The notes below the pieces were generated by a model, which was not told the origin of the DNA, searched no databases, and worked only from the letters and a program-made list of their open reading frames with translations. From the NCBI GenBank assembly GCA_944325035.1, contig CALUYM010000001.1, forward strand, positions 372,001 to 436,000: 64,000 nt of DNA, in the 5' to 3' direction. Shown piece by piece: positions 26,747 through 35,837 of the stretch (the stretch's first letter is position 1; each line of letters opens with the position of its first letter). Made by a program: the position numbers and the translations under genes. Source of the DNA: an uncultured Anaeroplasmataceae bacterium. Lineage in GTDB: Bacteria > Bacillota_I > Bacilli_A > Acholeplasmatales > Anaeroplasmataceae.

Positions 26747-27628
26747 ATGCAAAATAAACCTATCGATGGTTTTTTAAATATATATAAGCCAAAAGGAATA
26801 ACATCATTTGATGTTTGTCAAAAAATTAGACGGATTTTTAATACTAAAAAAGTAGGTCATAGTGGGACTCTAGATCCAAATGCAACAGGTGTAATGCAAG
26901 TTGCAATAGGGAAAGCCACTAAATTATTACCTCTTTTAGAAGATCATACTAAAGTCTATGAAGCAACAATTAAATTTGGAATATTAACTGACACATTAGA
27001 TCCGGAAGGTACAGTCTTAAAAGAAAATAAAAATGTTCAAATAAAATTAAAAGATATCGATGAGGCAATATTTAAACTAAAAACTATTGAAACACAAGTA
27101 CCACCAATTTATAGTGCAATTAAAATTAATGGAAAAAAAATGTATGAGTATGCGAGAGAAGGAAAAGAAATTGAATTAAAACCACGACCTATTAAAATTT
27201 ATGAATCAATAAGAACGAGTGATTTTTTTGAAGAAGATGGTTTTAATTGTATTAAAGTGAAGTTGAAAGTATCTAAAGGTTTTTATGTTAGAAGTTACGT
27301 TCGTGATTTAGCTCAATCATTAGGAACATTTGCAATTATGTCTGACTTAGTAAGACTGCAAATTGATGCATTTACGCTTGAAAATTCTAAAAAAATTGAA
27401 GAATTAACCGCTAATAATATTATAAGTATTGAAGAAACATTTAAAAATTTTCCACGATTTAATGCAAAAGAATATTTAGTTAAACTTATAAAAAACGGAA
27501 TTACTTTAGATGAAAGACAAATTATAACTGATAAACCTTTTTTAGTTTATTTTGAAAAAAAACTTATAGCTGTTTATGCTCCAGTTGCAAAAAATAAATA
27601 TAAAATTGTTCAATATTTAGGTGAATAG
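26747..27628 (+). CDS. truB: tRNA pseudouridine-55 synthase
   Basis: 293 aa from ATG 26747 (GTGAT four bases upstream; the in-frame GTG at 26738 overlaps it). It makes pseudouridine 55 in the T-loop of tRNAs. The catalytic aspartate lies in GHSGTLDPNATGVM (about 39-52); IDGFLNIYKPKGITSFDV and FYVRSYVRDLA are also typical. It heads truB-ribF, an order conserved in Firmicutes. Confidence 0.95.
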   Translation: MQNKPIDGFLNIYKPKGITSFDVCQKIRRIFNTKKVGHSGTLDPNATGVMQVAIGKATKLLPLLEDHTKVYEATIKFGILTDTLDPEGTVLKENKNVQIKLKDIDEAIFKLKTIETQVPPIYSAIKINGKKMYEYAREGKEIELKPRPIKIYESIRTSDFFEEDGFNCIKVKLKVSKGFYVRSYVRDLAQSLGTFAIMSDLVRLQIDAFTLENSKKIEELTANNIISIEETFKNFPRFNAKEYLVKLIKNGITLDERQIITDKPFLVYFEKKLIAVYAPVAKNKYKIVQYLGE

Positions 27629-27629
27629 A

Positions 27630-28514
27630 ATGAAAGTAATTAGATTTAATAGTTCTAAAGATATTTTAATAGATGAAAACATTTCTTTAACAATCGGTGC
27701 ATTTGATGGAATTCATTTAGGGCATCAAGCTTTAATTAAAGAACTTCAAAAATCAAAATTAAAAAAAGCGTTATTAACATTTGACCCAACACCAAAAGCT
27801 TTTTTTTCTAATAATTATACATATATAACGCCAATTAATAAAAAAATTTCAATTTTAGATGGATTAATAGATTTCATATTAATAATCAATTTTAATAAGC
27901 ATTTTTCAGAAGTATCAAAAGAAGATTTTATTGAATTTTTGAAGAATAATCATGTTAAGGAAGTCATTTGTGGAACAGATTTTACATTTGGAGCTGCAAA
28001 ATCTGGAAAAGCTTTTGATTTAAATTGTTTTAAGTTAAAAATTGTAGAACCAGTTTTTTTGGATAATATCAGAGTCTCATCTACATTGGTAAAAAACCTA
28101 TTAAAACAAGGATGCGTAAAAGAAGCAAAAAAATATCTATCACGTCATTATTCAATAAGCGGTCACGTTATCCATGGATCTGCCTTAGGCAGAACTATTG
28201 GTTTTCCAACTGCTAATATTAACTCAGCTGATTTTATAGTTCCTAAAAATGGTGTTTATTATACAAATACGTTATATAAAGGCCATCTCTATCGTTCTAT
28301 GACTAATATTGGAAATAATCCTACAATCAATTTACAAGAAAATATACGAATTGAAACATATATTCTTGATATAAATGAGTACTTTTATGATGAAAAAATC
28401 GAGATTTTTTTCATAGATAGAATCCGAGATGAAAAAAAATTTAATTCAAAAGATGAATTAATCGATGAGTTAAAAAGAAATGTTAAAGAGGTAAGGGAGT
28501 ATAATGAAGAGTAA
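27630..28514 (+). CDS. ribF: Bifunctional riboflavin kinase/FMN adenylyltransferase
   Basis: 294 aa from ATG 27630 (AGGTGA five bases upstream). N-terminal adenylyltransferase domain with LTIGAFDGIHLGHQALI and IRVSSTLVKNLLKQG; C-terminal kinase domain with GSALGRTIGFPTANI and NIGNNPTI. It makes FMN and FAD, which the flavodiiron protein in this window needs. Slightly shorter than usual (about 310 aa). It overlaps the next gene by 11 bases. Confidence 0.94.
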   Translation: MKVIRFNSSKDILIDENISLTIGAFDGIHLGHQALIKELQKSKLKKALLTFDPTPKAFFSNNYTYITPINKKISILDGLIDFILIINFNKHFSEVSKEDFIEFLKNNHVKEVICGTDFTFGAAKSGKAFDLNCFKLKIVEPVFLDNIRVSSTLVKNLLKQGCVKEAKKYLSRHYSISGHVIHGSALGRTIGFPTANINSADFIVPKNGVYYTNTLYKGHLYRSMTNIGNNPTINLQENIRIETYILDINEYFYDEKIEIFFIDRIRDEKKFNSKDELIDELKRNVKEVREYNEE

Positions 28515-29274
28515 TGTATATTATTATGAAGATGAATTAAATGATGAGTTTTCGGGAATCGTTAGAAACGAAATACAAATTGGTGAGGAATTTAAATTTG
28601 TACACACTAATATCATTTGGAGATTTATCGCTTTTATTGTTTATTATATTTTTGTATTTCCATATGCTTGGCTTTATTTAAAAATTAAATTTCATCATAA
28701 AGTTGTAGGGAAAAATAAATTAAAATTAGTAAAAAATCATCAATATTTTGTGTATGGAAATCATACTCAAGTTCCAGGTGATGGTTTTTTACCGGCATCA
28801 TGTCACTTTCCGATTAAACCTTATGTTGTCGTAAGTAAAGAAAACTTAGCTTTAAAAGGGACGAGAAATTTAATGCAGATGCTTGGGGCAATTCCGATTC
28901 CCACTTCATCACGTGCAATTGTCAAATTCAATGATGCAATGAAATATCATTTAGATAGAAAACATCCAATTGTTATTTATCCAGAAGCACATATTTGGCC
29001 ATATTATACAAAAATTAGACCATTTAAATCCGTTAGTTTTAGATATCCTGTTAAAATGAATTTACCAGTTTATTCATTTACAAATGTCTATACCCAAAAA
29101 TGGGGGAAAACGCCTAAAATGACTACATATATCGATGGACCTTTCTATCCTGATGATAATTTAAAAGAAAAAGATAGAATTCAAGATTTAAGAAATAAAG
29201 TATATGATACAATGGTAGAAAGATCAAAACTTTCTAATTATAGTGTACATACCTACATCAAAAAAAATAATTAA
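28504..29274 (+). CDS. PlsC-like acyltransferase, variant active site
   Basis: 256 aa. One membrane anchor (FIAFIVYYIFVFPYAWLYL, about 41-60), then an acyltransferase-like domain. The usual NHxxxxD motif appears as YGNHTQVPGD, i.e. His and Asp are five residues apart instead of four; later blocks are LGAIPIPTSSRAI and VIYPEAHIWPYYTKIRPF in place of PEGTRS. Likely a 1-acylglycerol-3-phosphate acyltransferase-like lipid enzyme. The substrate is uncertain. Coupled to ribF by overlap. Confidence 0.7.
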   Translation: MKSNVYYYEDELNDEFSGIVRNEIQIGEEFKFVHTNIIWRFIAFIVYYIFVFPYAWLYLKIKFHHKVVGKNKLKLVKNHQYFVYGNHTQVPGDGFLPASCHFPIKPYVVVSKENLALKGTRNLMQMLGAIPIPTSSRAIVKFNDAMKYHLDRKHPIVIYPEAHIWPYYTKIRPFKSVSFRYPVKMNLPVYSFTNVYTQKWGKTPKMTTYIDGPFYPDDNLKEKDRIQDLRNKVYDTMVERSKLSNYSVHTYIKKNN

Positions 29275-29288
29275 AAATAAATTAGGAC

Positions 29289-29316
29289 TTGATAAAAATA
29301 AAAAAAGTGTTAAAAT
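29289..29316 (+). promoter_or_regulatory. Promoter of rpsO
   Basis: TTGATA (29289-29294), 16-base spacer, TAAAAT (29311-29316). Transcription would begin near 29323, just at the structured leader. Confidence 0.5.
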
Positions 29317-29321
29317 AATAA

Positions 29322-29385
29322 ACGGCGTAACCTTTGTATGGCGACACCTCAGGCGCGTACATTTGGTTATCGTGACTAATTAATA
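29322..29385 (+). promoter_or_regulatory. Structured leader of rpsO, probable S15 autoregulatory element
   Basis: This leader is GC-rich compared with its surroundings and has complementary blocks: GTAACC near the 5' end with GGTTAT near the 3' end, and GTA..GCG with CGCGTAC inside. A multi-branched fold just upstream of the rpsO ribosome binding site is the layout of the S15-binding leaders known in several bacteria. The assignment rests on position and pairing, not on a covariance match. Confidence 0.5.
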
Positions 29386-29402
29386 AAATGGAGGATATTA
29401 TT

Positions 29403-29672
29403 ATGGCATTAACAAAAGAATTTAAAGCTCAATTAGTACAAGAATTTGGAAAGAATGCACAAGACACTGGTTCAACTGCAGTTCAAATCGCAATCTTAAC
29501 TAAGGAAATCGAACAATTAAACGCTCACTTAGCTAAGAACATTCATGACTTCCATAGTTCACGTGCTCTATTAATCAAGGTAGGTCAAAGACGTTCTTTA
29601 TCTAATTACATGAAGAAGCATGATTTAGCTGGTTATGAAGCTTTAATTAAGAAATTAGGATTACGTCGCTAA
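29403..29672 (+). CDS. rpsO: 30S ribosomal protein S15
   Basis: 89 aa, exactly the usual length, from ATG 29403 with GGAGG at 29391-29395; the in-frame ATG at 29388 lies on that site. It binds the 16S rRNA central domain. Typical stretches: GSTAVQIAILTKEI, HDFHSSRALL, GQRRSLSNYMKKHD and LIKKLGLRR. Followed by a terminator and pnp, the order common to most bacteria. Confidence 0.97.
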   Translation: MALTKEFKAQLVQEFGKNAQDTGSTAVQIAILTKEIEQLNAHLAKNIHDFHSSRALLIKVGQRRSLSNYMKKHDLAGYEALIKKLGLRR

Positions 29673-29674
29673 TT

Positions 29675-29702
29675 AAAACCACTTAAAGTGGTTTTTTTAT
29701 TT
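29675..29702 (+). terminator. Intrinsic terminator after rpsO
   Basis: AAAACCAC (29675-29682) / GTGGTTTT (29688-29695) with a five-base loop and a T-run. Confidence 0.85.
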
Positions 29703-29751
29703 TTATTTGTAATATTTGGTAATATTTAACTAAAATTAACTAGTTTCAAGC

Positions 29752-29780
29752 TTTATTTACCAAAATAAGTATGGTAGAAT
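29752..29780 (+). promoter_or_regulatory. SigmaA promoter of pnp
   Basis: TTTATT (29752-29757), 17-base spacer, TAGAAT (29775-29780) with extended -10 TGG. Confidence 0.5.
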
Positions 29781-29840
29781 ATATATGTTATAGATAAAAA
29801 TAAAAGTGATAATGATTAATTTACAAGGAGAATTGTATAT

Positions 29841-32024
29841 ATGAGCGATGTTAAAACATTCGAATTTAACTGGGGCGGACGTCCTCTTAAAATCGAAATC
29901 GGAGAAGTTGCTAAACAGGCAAATGGTGCGTGTTTAGTTACATATGGAGAATCAATGGTTCTTTCAGCAGTTTGTTCAAAGGCTTCTGAGACAACACAAG
30001 ATTTTTTTCCATTAATGGTATTATATCAAGAAAAATTATACGCAGCTGGTAAAATTCCTGGAGGATTTTTACGCCGTGAAGGTAGAGCAAGTGAACATGA
30101 AACACTTACATCTCGTCTAATTGACCGTCCAATCAGACCTCTTTTTAAAGAAGGATTTTCTGATGAAGTACAAATTGTAAATACAGTTTTATCAAGTGAT
30201 CCAAATTGTTCAACAGAAATGGCTGCGATGTTAGGTTCAAGTATCGCTTTAATGGTTTCAGATATTCCTTTTGAAGGACCTATTGCAGGAGTACACGTAG
30301 GATATGTTGATGGTGAGTATATTTTAAATCCAACACCAGAGCAAGTTTTAAAATCAACTATTTCATTAACAGTTGCAGGTACTAAAGATGCAATTAACAT
30401 GGTTGAAGCCGGAGCTGCTGAAGTTAGTGAAGATGAAATGCATAAAGCTTTAGTATTTGGCCACAAGTCAATTATTGAACTTTGTAACTTCCAATTAGAA
30501 ATTCAAAAAGCTTGTGGAAAAGAAAAGGTAAAACCACTTTTATTTGAAACAGATCCTCTAATTGATAAAGCAGTAAGAGAATATTCTGAAGAGAATCTGA
30601 TAAAAGCTATTCGTATTGAAGATAAACTTGAGCGTTATGCTGCTATTGATAAAGTAAATGAAGAAACGATCGAACACTTTATGTCTCGTATTTTTACTAA
30701 ACAATTGGGAGATATTGTAGTTGAAGATATTGAAACAAAAAATGCTTATAAAGCTCAAGTCACACATATTTTAGATAATATTTTATATGAAGAAGTACGT
30801 AAAATGATTGCGGTTGAAAAGATTCGTCCAGATGGCCGTAAAATTGATGAAATTCGTCCTCTTTCTAGTCGTGTAGATGTTTTACCAAGAGCTCATGGTA
30901 GTGCTTTATTTACACGTGGCCAAACACAATCATTAGGAGTTACGACACTTGGTGCATTAAATGAAAATCAAATCATTGATGGTTTAGGTTTAGAAGACAC
31001 AAAGCGTTTCATGTTCCATTATAACTTTCCTCAATTTTCAGTTGGAGAAACAGGAAGATATGGTGCACCAGGAAGAAGAGAAATTGGACATGGTGCATTG
31101 GCTGAACGAGCTCTATCCTATGTTATTCCTGATGAAGAGACATTCCCATACACAATTCGTGTTGTATCTGAAATATTAGAGTCAAACGGTTCTTCTAGTC
31201 AAGCTTCAATTTGCTCAGGGACATTGAGTCTAATGGCAGCAGGTGTACCTATTAAGGCACCAGTTGCAGGTATTGCAATGGGCTTAATTACTTATAAAGA
31301 TGATTATACTATTTTGACTGATATTCAGGGGTTAGAAGACCACTTAGGAGATATGGATTTTAAAGTAGCTGGTACAAGAAAAGGTATTACTGCTTTACAA
31401 ATGGATATTAAAATCCGCGGAATTACATATGAAATTTTAGCTGAGGCTTTAAGTCAAGCTAAAAATGGACGTTTTGAAATTCTAGATCATATGGCAACTA
31501 CTATAAACGAAGTTCGCCCAGATTTATCATTATATGCGCCAAAAGTTAAGATGATTCGTATTAATCCAGATAAGATTAAGGAAGTTATCGGAGCTGGTGG
31601 TAAAGTAATTAACCAAATTATTGAAGAAAATAATGGTGTAAAGATTGATATTGAACAAGATGGTCGTGTCTATGTAATGCACCAAGAAATCAAATATGTT
31701 GACTCAACTTTAAAATTAATAGAAGATTTAGTAAGAGAAGTTGAAATAAACCATATTTACACAGGTACAGTTAAACGTATTGAAGCATATGGTGTATTTG
31801 TAGAATTATGGCCAGGAGCTGAAGGTTTATGCCACATCTCTAAACTTGCTAAAGAGCATGTCAATAAATGTGAAGATATTGTATCAATTGGTGATTCAAT
31901 TATTGTTAAATGTATTAAAATCAATGAGAAGGGACAAATTGATTTATCAAGAAAAGATGCATTAATTGAAGCAGAGAAGAAAGATAAAAAAACTAAGCAA
32001 GATGGAGAAATAGAAACAAACTAA
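29841..32024 (+). CDS. pnp: Polynucleotide phosphorylase
   Basis: 727 aa, complete. Two RNase PH-like domains (first with [20 protein letters not shown], second with [17 protein letters not shown]), helical linker, KH domain ([20 protein letters not shown], about 570-590) and S1 domain ([16 protein letters not shown]). It degrades RNA 3' to 5' using phosphate and complements the 5' RNase J. AAGGAGA precedes the ATG by ten bases; its own promoter and terminator suggest a single-gene unit. Confidence 0.97.
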   Translation: MSDVKTFEFNWGGRPLKIEIGEVAKQANGACLVTYGESMVLSAVCSKASETTQDFFPLMVLYQEKLYAAGKIPGGFLRREGRASEHETLTSRLIDRPIRPLFKEGFSDEVQIVNTVLSSDPNCSTEMAAMLGSSIALMVSDIPFEGPIAGVHVGYVDGEYILNPTPEQVLKSTISLTVAGTKDAINMVEAGAAEVSEDEMHKALVFGHKSIIELCNFQLEIQKACGKEKVKPLLFETDPLIDKAVREYSEENLIKAIRIEDKLERYAAIDKVNEETIEHFMSRIFTKQLGDIVVEDIETKNAYKAQVTHILDNILYEEVRKMIAVEKIRPDGRKIDEIRPLSSRVDVLPRAHGSALFTRGQTQSLGVTTLGALNENQIIDGLGLEDTKRFMFHYNFPQFSVGETGRYGAPGRREIGHGALAERALSYVIPDEETFPYTIRVVSEILESNGSSSQASICSGTLSLMAAGVPIKAPVAGIAMGLITYKDDYTILTDIQGLEDHLGDMDFKVAGTRKGITALQMDIKIRGITYEILAEALSQAKNGRFEILDHMATTINEVRPDLSLYAPKVKMIRINPDKIKEVIGAGGKVINQIIEENNGVKIDIEQDGRVYVMHQEIKYVDSTLKLIEDLVREVEINHIYTGTVKRIEAYGVFVELWPGAEGLCHISKLAKEHVNKCEDIVSIGDSIIVKCIKINEKGQIDLSRKDALIEAEKKDKKTKQDGEIETN

Positions 32025-32070
32025 GAAACCTTTAAATAATATAAAAACTATTTCATTTCAATAATAAATT

Positions 32071-32105
32071 GATGCTTGAGTTACGCTTAAGCATCTTTTT
32101 TAAAC
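32071..32105 (+). terminator. Intrinsic terminator after pnp
   Basis: GATGCTTGAG (32071-32080) / CTTAAGCATC (32086-32095), one G-T pair, then seven T. Confidence 0.85.
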
Positions 32106-32197
32106 TTTTTCTTTATTTTAACTTTTTGTCAAATATTTTGAACACTTTATAATTTGCTCAATGATTATATTTTCTTATGTTTCAAATACTTTTTAAA

Positions 32198-32226
32198 TTG
32201 ACAATTAAGTTATAAATTTATATAAT
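32198..32226 (+). promoter_or_regulatory. Consensus sigmaA promoter of rnpB
   Basis: TTGACA (32198-32203), 17-base spacer, TATAAT (32221-32226): both boxes match consensus exactly, as expected for a stable RNA gene. Confidence 0.85.
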
Positions 32227-32232
32227 TAAATG

Positions 32233-32575
32233 GCTATAGATAGGTAATCGAGCAGAAATGTTAGGAAAGTCCATGCTAGCACAGCCTGAGATGGTTGTAG
32301 TGTTTGTGCCAGCCGAATAAATAAGACTGGGCACCGGTAACGGTGACGGCAAATACTGAATCTAAGTCGTAAGATATGATAAAGTAGAGAACGTGCCACA
32401 GTGACGATACTTGCCGAAAGGTAAGGGTGAAACGGGGTAAACCCCTCAAGCTAGAAACCCAAATTTGGTAGGGGAGTCTTCAAAAGCGAATTGAAGCTTA
32501 AGAAGGATACGTAAGTATAGATAGATGATTACCACTTTTTTAAAAGGACAGAACATGGCTTACAGTCTATAGTTT
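32233..32575 (+). ncRNA. rnpB: RNase P RNA (type B)
   Basis: Conserved RNase P core is present: GAGGAAAGTCCATGCT-like block (GGAAAGTCCATGCTAG at about 32261-32276), CCGGTAACGGTGACGGCAAA-type stretch in two parts, GAAACGGGGTAAACCCC, and ACAGAACATGGCTTACAG near the 3' end. P1 pairs CTATAGA (32235-32241) with TCTATAG (32566-32572). The overall size and the Bacillus-like layout indicate type B. It is the catalytic RNA of tRNA 5' processing. Ends are approximate. Confidence 0.93.
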
Positions 32576-32585
32576 ATAGAATAAT

Positions 32586-32636
32586 AACTATTTCTTTAAC
32601 TAATTTACATTAGAAAATGGAAATAGTTTTTTTTAT
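32586..32636 (+). terminator. Terminator of rnpB
   Basis: AACTATTTC (32586-32594) / GAAATAGTT (32620-32628) with an inner stem CTAAT/ATTAG, then eight T. It lies inside the frame upstream of lepA, which argues against any lepA start before 32690. Confidence 0.75.
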
Positions 32637-32667
32637 ATTTATCTTTTTAATAGCTATTTTAATTTTA

Positions 32668-32696
32668 TTTACTTTTAAGCTGTTTTTTGCTATAAT
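32668..32696 (+). promoter_or_regulatory. SigmaA promoter of lepA
   Basis: TTTACT (32668-32673), 17-base spacer, TATAAT (32691-32696), 40 bases before the chosen ATG. Confidence 0.6.
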
Positions 32697-32736
32697 GATA
32701 ATGGATATTTATCGAAAAAAAGAACGGAGGATTTTC

Positions 32737-34569
32737 ATGACTGAATTAAATAAAGAAGAACTCTTAAGTCGTCAAAAACGCATAAGAAATTTTTCAATTA
32801 TTGCTCATATTGATCATGGTAAATCTACTTTAGCTGATAGAATACTTGAAATTTGTAATAGTGTAACTAAAAGAGAAATGGTAGATCAAATCCTAGATTC
32901 AATGGATCTAGAACGTGAAAGAGGAATAACTATAAAATTAAATGCAGTTGAATTAACATATACTGCTTTAGATGGTATTGAGTATATTTTTCATTTAATC
33001 GATACTCCAGGACACGTAGACTTTACATATGAAGTATCAAGAAGTTTAGCTGCATGTGAAGGAGCTATATTAGTAGTAGATGCTACACAAGGTGTTGAAG
33101 CACAAACTTTAGCAAATGTTTATCTAGCATTAGATAATAACTTAGAAATTTTACCTTGTATCAACAAAGTTGATCTTCCATCGGCACATCCTGATGAAGT
33201 AAAACAAGAAATAGAAGATGTAATTGGACTTCCATGTGATAATGCAGTTTTGTGTTCTGCTAAAACGGGACTAAATGTACGTGATATACTTGAACAAATT
33301 GTTTCATATATCCCTGCTCCAGTCGGAGACCCTTTTAAACCTGTCCAGGCTTTAATTTTTGATAGTGCATTTGATGCCTATCGTGGTGTAGTAATTCTTG
33401 TTAGAATTATGGAAGGTACTATCAAAGTCGGTGATACTATTCATTTGATGGCTACAAATGCAGAATATACTGTCGTTAGTTTAGGAGTAAGAACTCCTAA
33501 AGAAGAGGAACGTGAATATTTAACAGCTGGAGATGTAGGATTTATTACTGCATCTATAAAGGATATTAATATGGTACACGTTGGTGATACTATTACAACT
33601 GTAGAAAACAAAGCAGATGAACCACTAGCCGGATATCGTAGATTAAACCCAATGGTATATTGTGGTCTATATCCAATTGAAAGCAAGCAATATCCAGATT
33701 TAAAAGATGCTCTTGATAAATTAAAATTATCAGACGCAGCTTTAATTTTTGAACCAGAAACTTCACAAGCACTTGGATTTGGTTTTAGAACAGGATTCTT
33801 AGGTTTACTTCACATGGATATAATTAAAGAAAGAATTAGTCGTGAATTCGGAATTGAATTAATTGCTACTTCACCATCAGTTTCATATCATGTATACTTA
33901 ACAAATGGTGAAATGCTTGTTCTTGATAATCCATCGATGTTACCAGAACCTTCAAAAATAAACCGAATTGAAGAACCATTTGTTTATGCCACAATCATGA
34001 CCCCTACTGAATACGTTGGAACTGTTATGGATTTGTGTCAAAAAAAGCGAGGAACATTTAAAGATTTAAAGTATATAGAAGAAACTAGAGCAGTTTTGCA
34101 TTATGACATTCCATTATTAGAAATAGTATATGATTTCTTTGATCGCTTAAAATCGGGTACAAAGGGCTATGCATCATTTGACTATGAACTTGGTGATTAT
34201 CAGGCTTCTAATCTAGTTAAAATGGATATAATGCTTAATGGTGATGTAGTCGATGCATTAAGTTTAATTGTTCATAAAGACTTTGCCTATCCACGTGGAA
34301 AAGCAATCGTTGAAAAACTAAAACAGATTATACCTCGCCAACTTTTTGAGGTACCTGTACAAGCTGTAATTAATCATAAAGTAATTGCTAGAAGTGATAT
34401 TAAAGCTTTGAGAAAAGATGTTTTAGCTAAATGTTACGGTGGAGATATTTCTCGTAAAAAGAAATTACTAGAAAAACAAAAAGAAGGTAAGAAAAAAATG
34501 AAGGAAATCGGTTCAGTCGAAGTACCGCCTGAGGCTTTCCTTGCTATTTTAGCTAACGAGGAGGAATAG
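32737..34569 (+). CDS. lepA: Elongation factor 4
   Basis: 610 aa from ATG 32737 with GGAGG at 32726-32730; the frame runs open farther upstream through the rnpB terminator, but promoter and terminator positions exclude that. GTPase motifs [17 protein letters not shown] and NKVD, the switch I RGITIK, and the LepA-specific C-terminal domain ([20 protein letters not shown]) are present. It promotes ribosome back-translocation or assembly. The HAD gene starts four bases after its stop. Confidence 0.97.
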   Translation: MTELNKEELLSRQKRIRNFSIIAHIDHGKSTLADRILEICNSVTKREMVDQILDSMDLERERGITIKLNAVELTYTALDGIEYIFHLIDTPGHVDFTYEVSRSLAACEGAILVVDATQGVEAQTLANVYLALDNNLEILPCINKVDLPSAHPDEVKQEIEDVIGLPCDNAVLCSAKTGLNVRDILEQIVSYIPAPVGDPFKPVQALIFDSAFDAYRGVVILVRIMEGTIKVGDTIHLMATNAEYTVVSLGVRTPKEEEREYLTAGDVGFITASIKDINMVHVGDTITTVENKADEPLAGYRRLNPMVYCGLYPIESKQYPDLKDALDKLKLSDAALIFEPETSQALGFGFRTGFLGLLHMDIIKERISREFGIELIATSPSVSYHVYLTNGEMLVLDNPSMLPEPSKINRIEEPFVYATIMTPTEYVGTVMDLCQKKRGTFKDLKYIEETRAVLHYDIPLLEIVYDFFDRLKSGTKGYASFDYELGDYQASNLVKMDIMLNGDVVDALSLIVHKDFAYPRGKAIVEKLKQIIPRQLFEVPVQAVINHKVIARSDIKALRKDVLAKCYGGDISRKKKLLEKQKEGKKKMKEIGSVEVPPEAFLAILANEEE

Positions 34570-34572
34570 AGC

Positions 34573-35448
34573 ATGAACAAAAAAATTACAGTAGCTTTTT
34601 TATATGATTTTGATAAAACGCTTTGTGATCGAGACATGCAAGAATACAAGTTCATTCCTACTTTAGGAATGGAAGCAAAGGATTTTTGGGCAGAAGCTGG
34701 TGTTATATCAGAAACTTGCAAAATGGAAAGAATTTTATCTTACATGTACTTAATGCTGAAAAAATGCAAGGAAAAAAATATACCACTAACTCGCGAATTT
34801 TTAAATTCCTGCGGTAAAAATATGAAATTTTATCGTGGTGTAGAAACATGGTTTGACCGCATTACTCAATTTGGTGCAGAACTAGGAATTGAAATTGAAC
34901 ATTATGTCTTATCTAGTGGTACAACAGAAATTATTGAAGGCTCACCTATTGCTAAGAATTTTAAACAGATTTATGGCTGTGCTTTCCATTATAATGAAAA
35001 AGGTGAGGCAGATTTCCCGTTAAATACAGTTAACTATACTACTAAGACTCAGTATATTTATCGTATTTCTAAAGGCGTATTTGATATAACTGACGATGTT
35101 AATTTAAATAGTAAAATGCCACACCATAAACGTCATATTTTGGAAAAAAATATGATTTATTTTGGAGATGGTCTAACTGATGTTCCTTGTATGAAATTAG
35201 TTCATGAAAATGGTGGTAAATCAATTGCTTTATATCAACCAGGTAAAATTGATAAAGCTTCTGATCTATTATTAGATGGACGCTGTGATTTTTTAACTAA
35301 AACTGATTATTCTGAAGGATCTGAACTTGATAATATTGTCAAGATTATTCTTGAAAGAATAAGTTTAGAATATGATCTTGAAGGAAAGTATCATCAAATG
35401 GTCAAAAAAGCTACGAAGGCTTTAAAGCAAGTCAAAGATAAAAAATAA
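34573..35448 (+). CDS. HAD superfamily phosphatase-like protein
   Basis: 291 aa. HAD motif I FLYDFDKTLCDRD (DxD variant: DFDKT with Asp-Phe-Asp), motif II SSGTTEI, and motif IV IYFGDGLTDVPCMKL are clear; a helical cap of about 80 residues lies between I and II. The family includes phosphoserine phosphatase-like enzymes; the substrate cannot be read from sequence. No signal peptide. GAGGAATAG at the end of lepA carries the ribosome binding site, so it is probably co-translated. Confidence 0.82.
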   Translation: MNKKITVAFLYDFDKTLCDRDMQEYKFIPTLGMEAKDFWAEAGVISETCKMERILSYMYLMLKKCKEKNIPLTREFLNSCGKNMKFYRGVETWFDRITQFGAELGIEIEHYVLSSGTTEIIEGSPIAKNFKQIYGCAFHYNEKGEADFPLNTVNYTTKTQYIYRISKGVFDITDDVNLNSKMPHHKRHILEKNMIYFGDGLTDVPCMKLVHENGGKSIALYQPGKIDKASDLLLDGRCDFLTKTDYSEGSELDNIVKIILERISLEYDLEGKYHQMVKKATKALKQVKDKK

Positions 35449-35837
35449 AAGTTATTTTAAGATGAAAAACTAAATATTAAATTATTAAAGGATTAACGCC
35501 TAGCAATAACAGTTGTTAATCCTTTTATTTTGATAACGATTATTTGTTTATTATAATTCTTTTTTATAACTTATGTAAATATGAAATTTTTATTTAAGTA
35601 TATTAATCTAAGAAAATTCCATATTTTGAATAATTTTATTTATTCACTTAAAAATCTATTTATAATATATAAAAATAAAAATTAAAATGTAGATATAACC
35701 ATTTGAAACTTATTTTTAATAAGAAATACTCTATATGATAAGTCTTCTGATTTAAATTATATAACACTACCCCTTAAGTAATTTTAGTGTTTTATACTAA
35801 TTAAACTTAAGGGGTATTTTTTTAAATATTAATAAAT
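35449..35837. other. Convergent intergenic region
   Basis: 389 bases between two converging genes. It holds a + strand terminator (35487-35531) and a second hairpin ACCCCTTAAGT (35768-35778) / ACTTAAGGGGT (35805-35815) followed by T7, close to the 3' end of the YfhO-like gene. The AT-rich 230 bases between them show no ORF or other structure I can name. Confidence 0.6.
35487..35531 (+). terminator. Intrinsic terminator after the HAD gene
   Basis: AAAGGATTAAC (35487-35497) / GTTAATCCTTT (35515-35525), perfect 11-bp stem, then TATTTT. Confidence 0.85.

Noticed and set aside
32617..32736. Longer lepA with a hydrophobic N-terminal extension
   Set aside because: The extension overlaps the rnpB terminator and the lepA promoter, while GGAGG is placed correctly for ATG 32737.
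35768..35822. Hairpin ACCCCTTAAGT/ACTTAAGGGGT as terminator of the minus-strand YfhO-like gene
   Set aside because: The T-run lies on the plus strand side only, so efficient minus-strand termination is doubtful; it is described only as part of the intergenic region.
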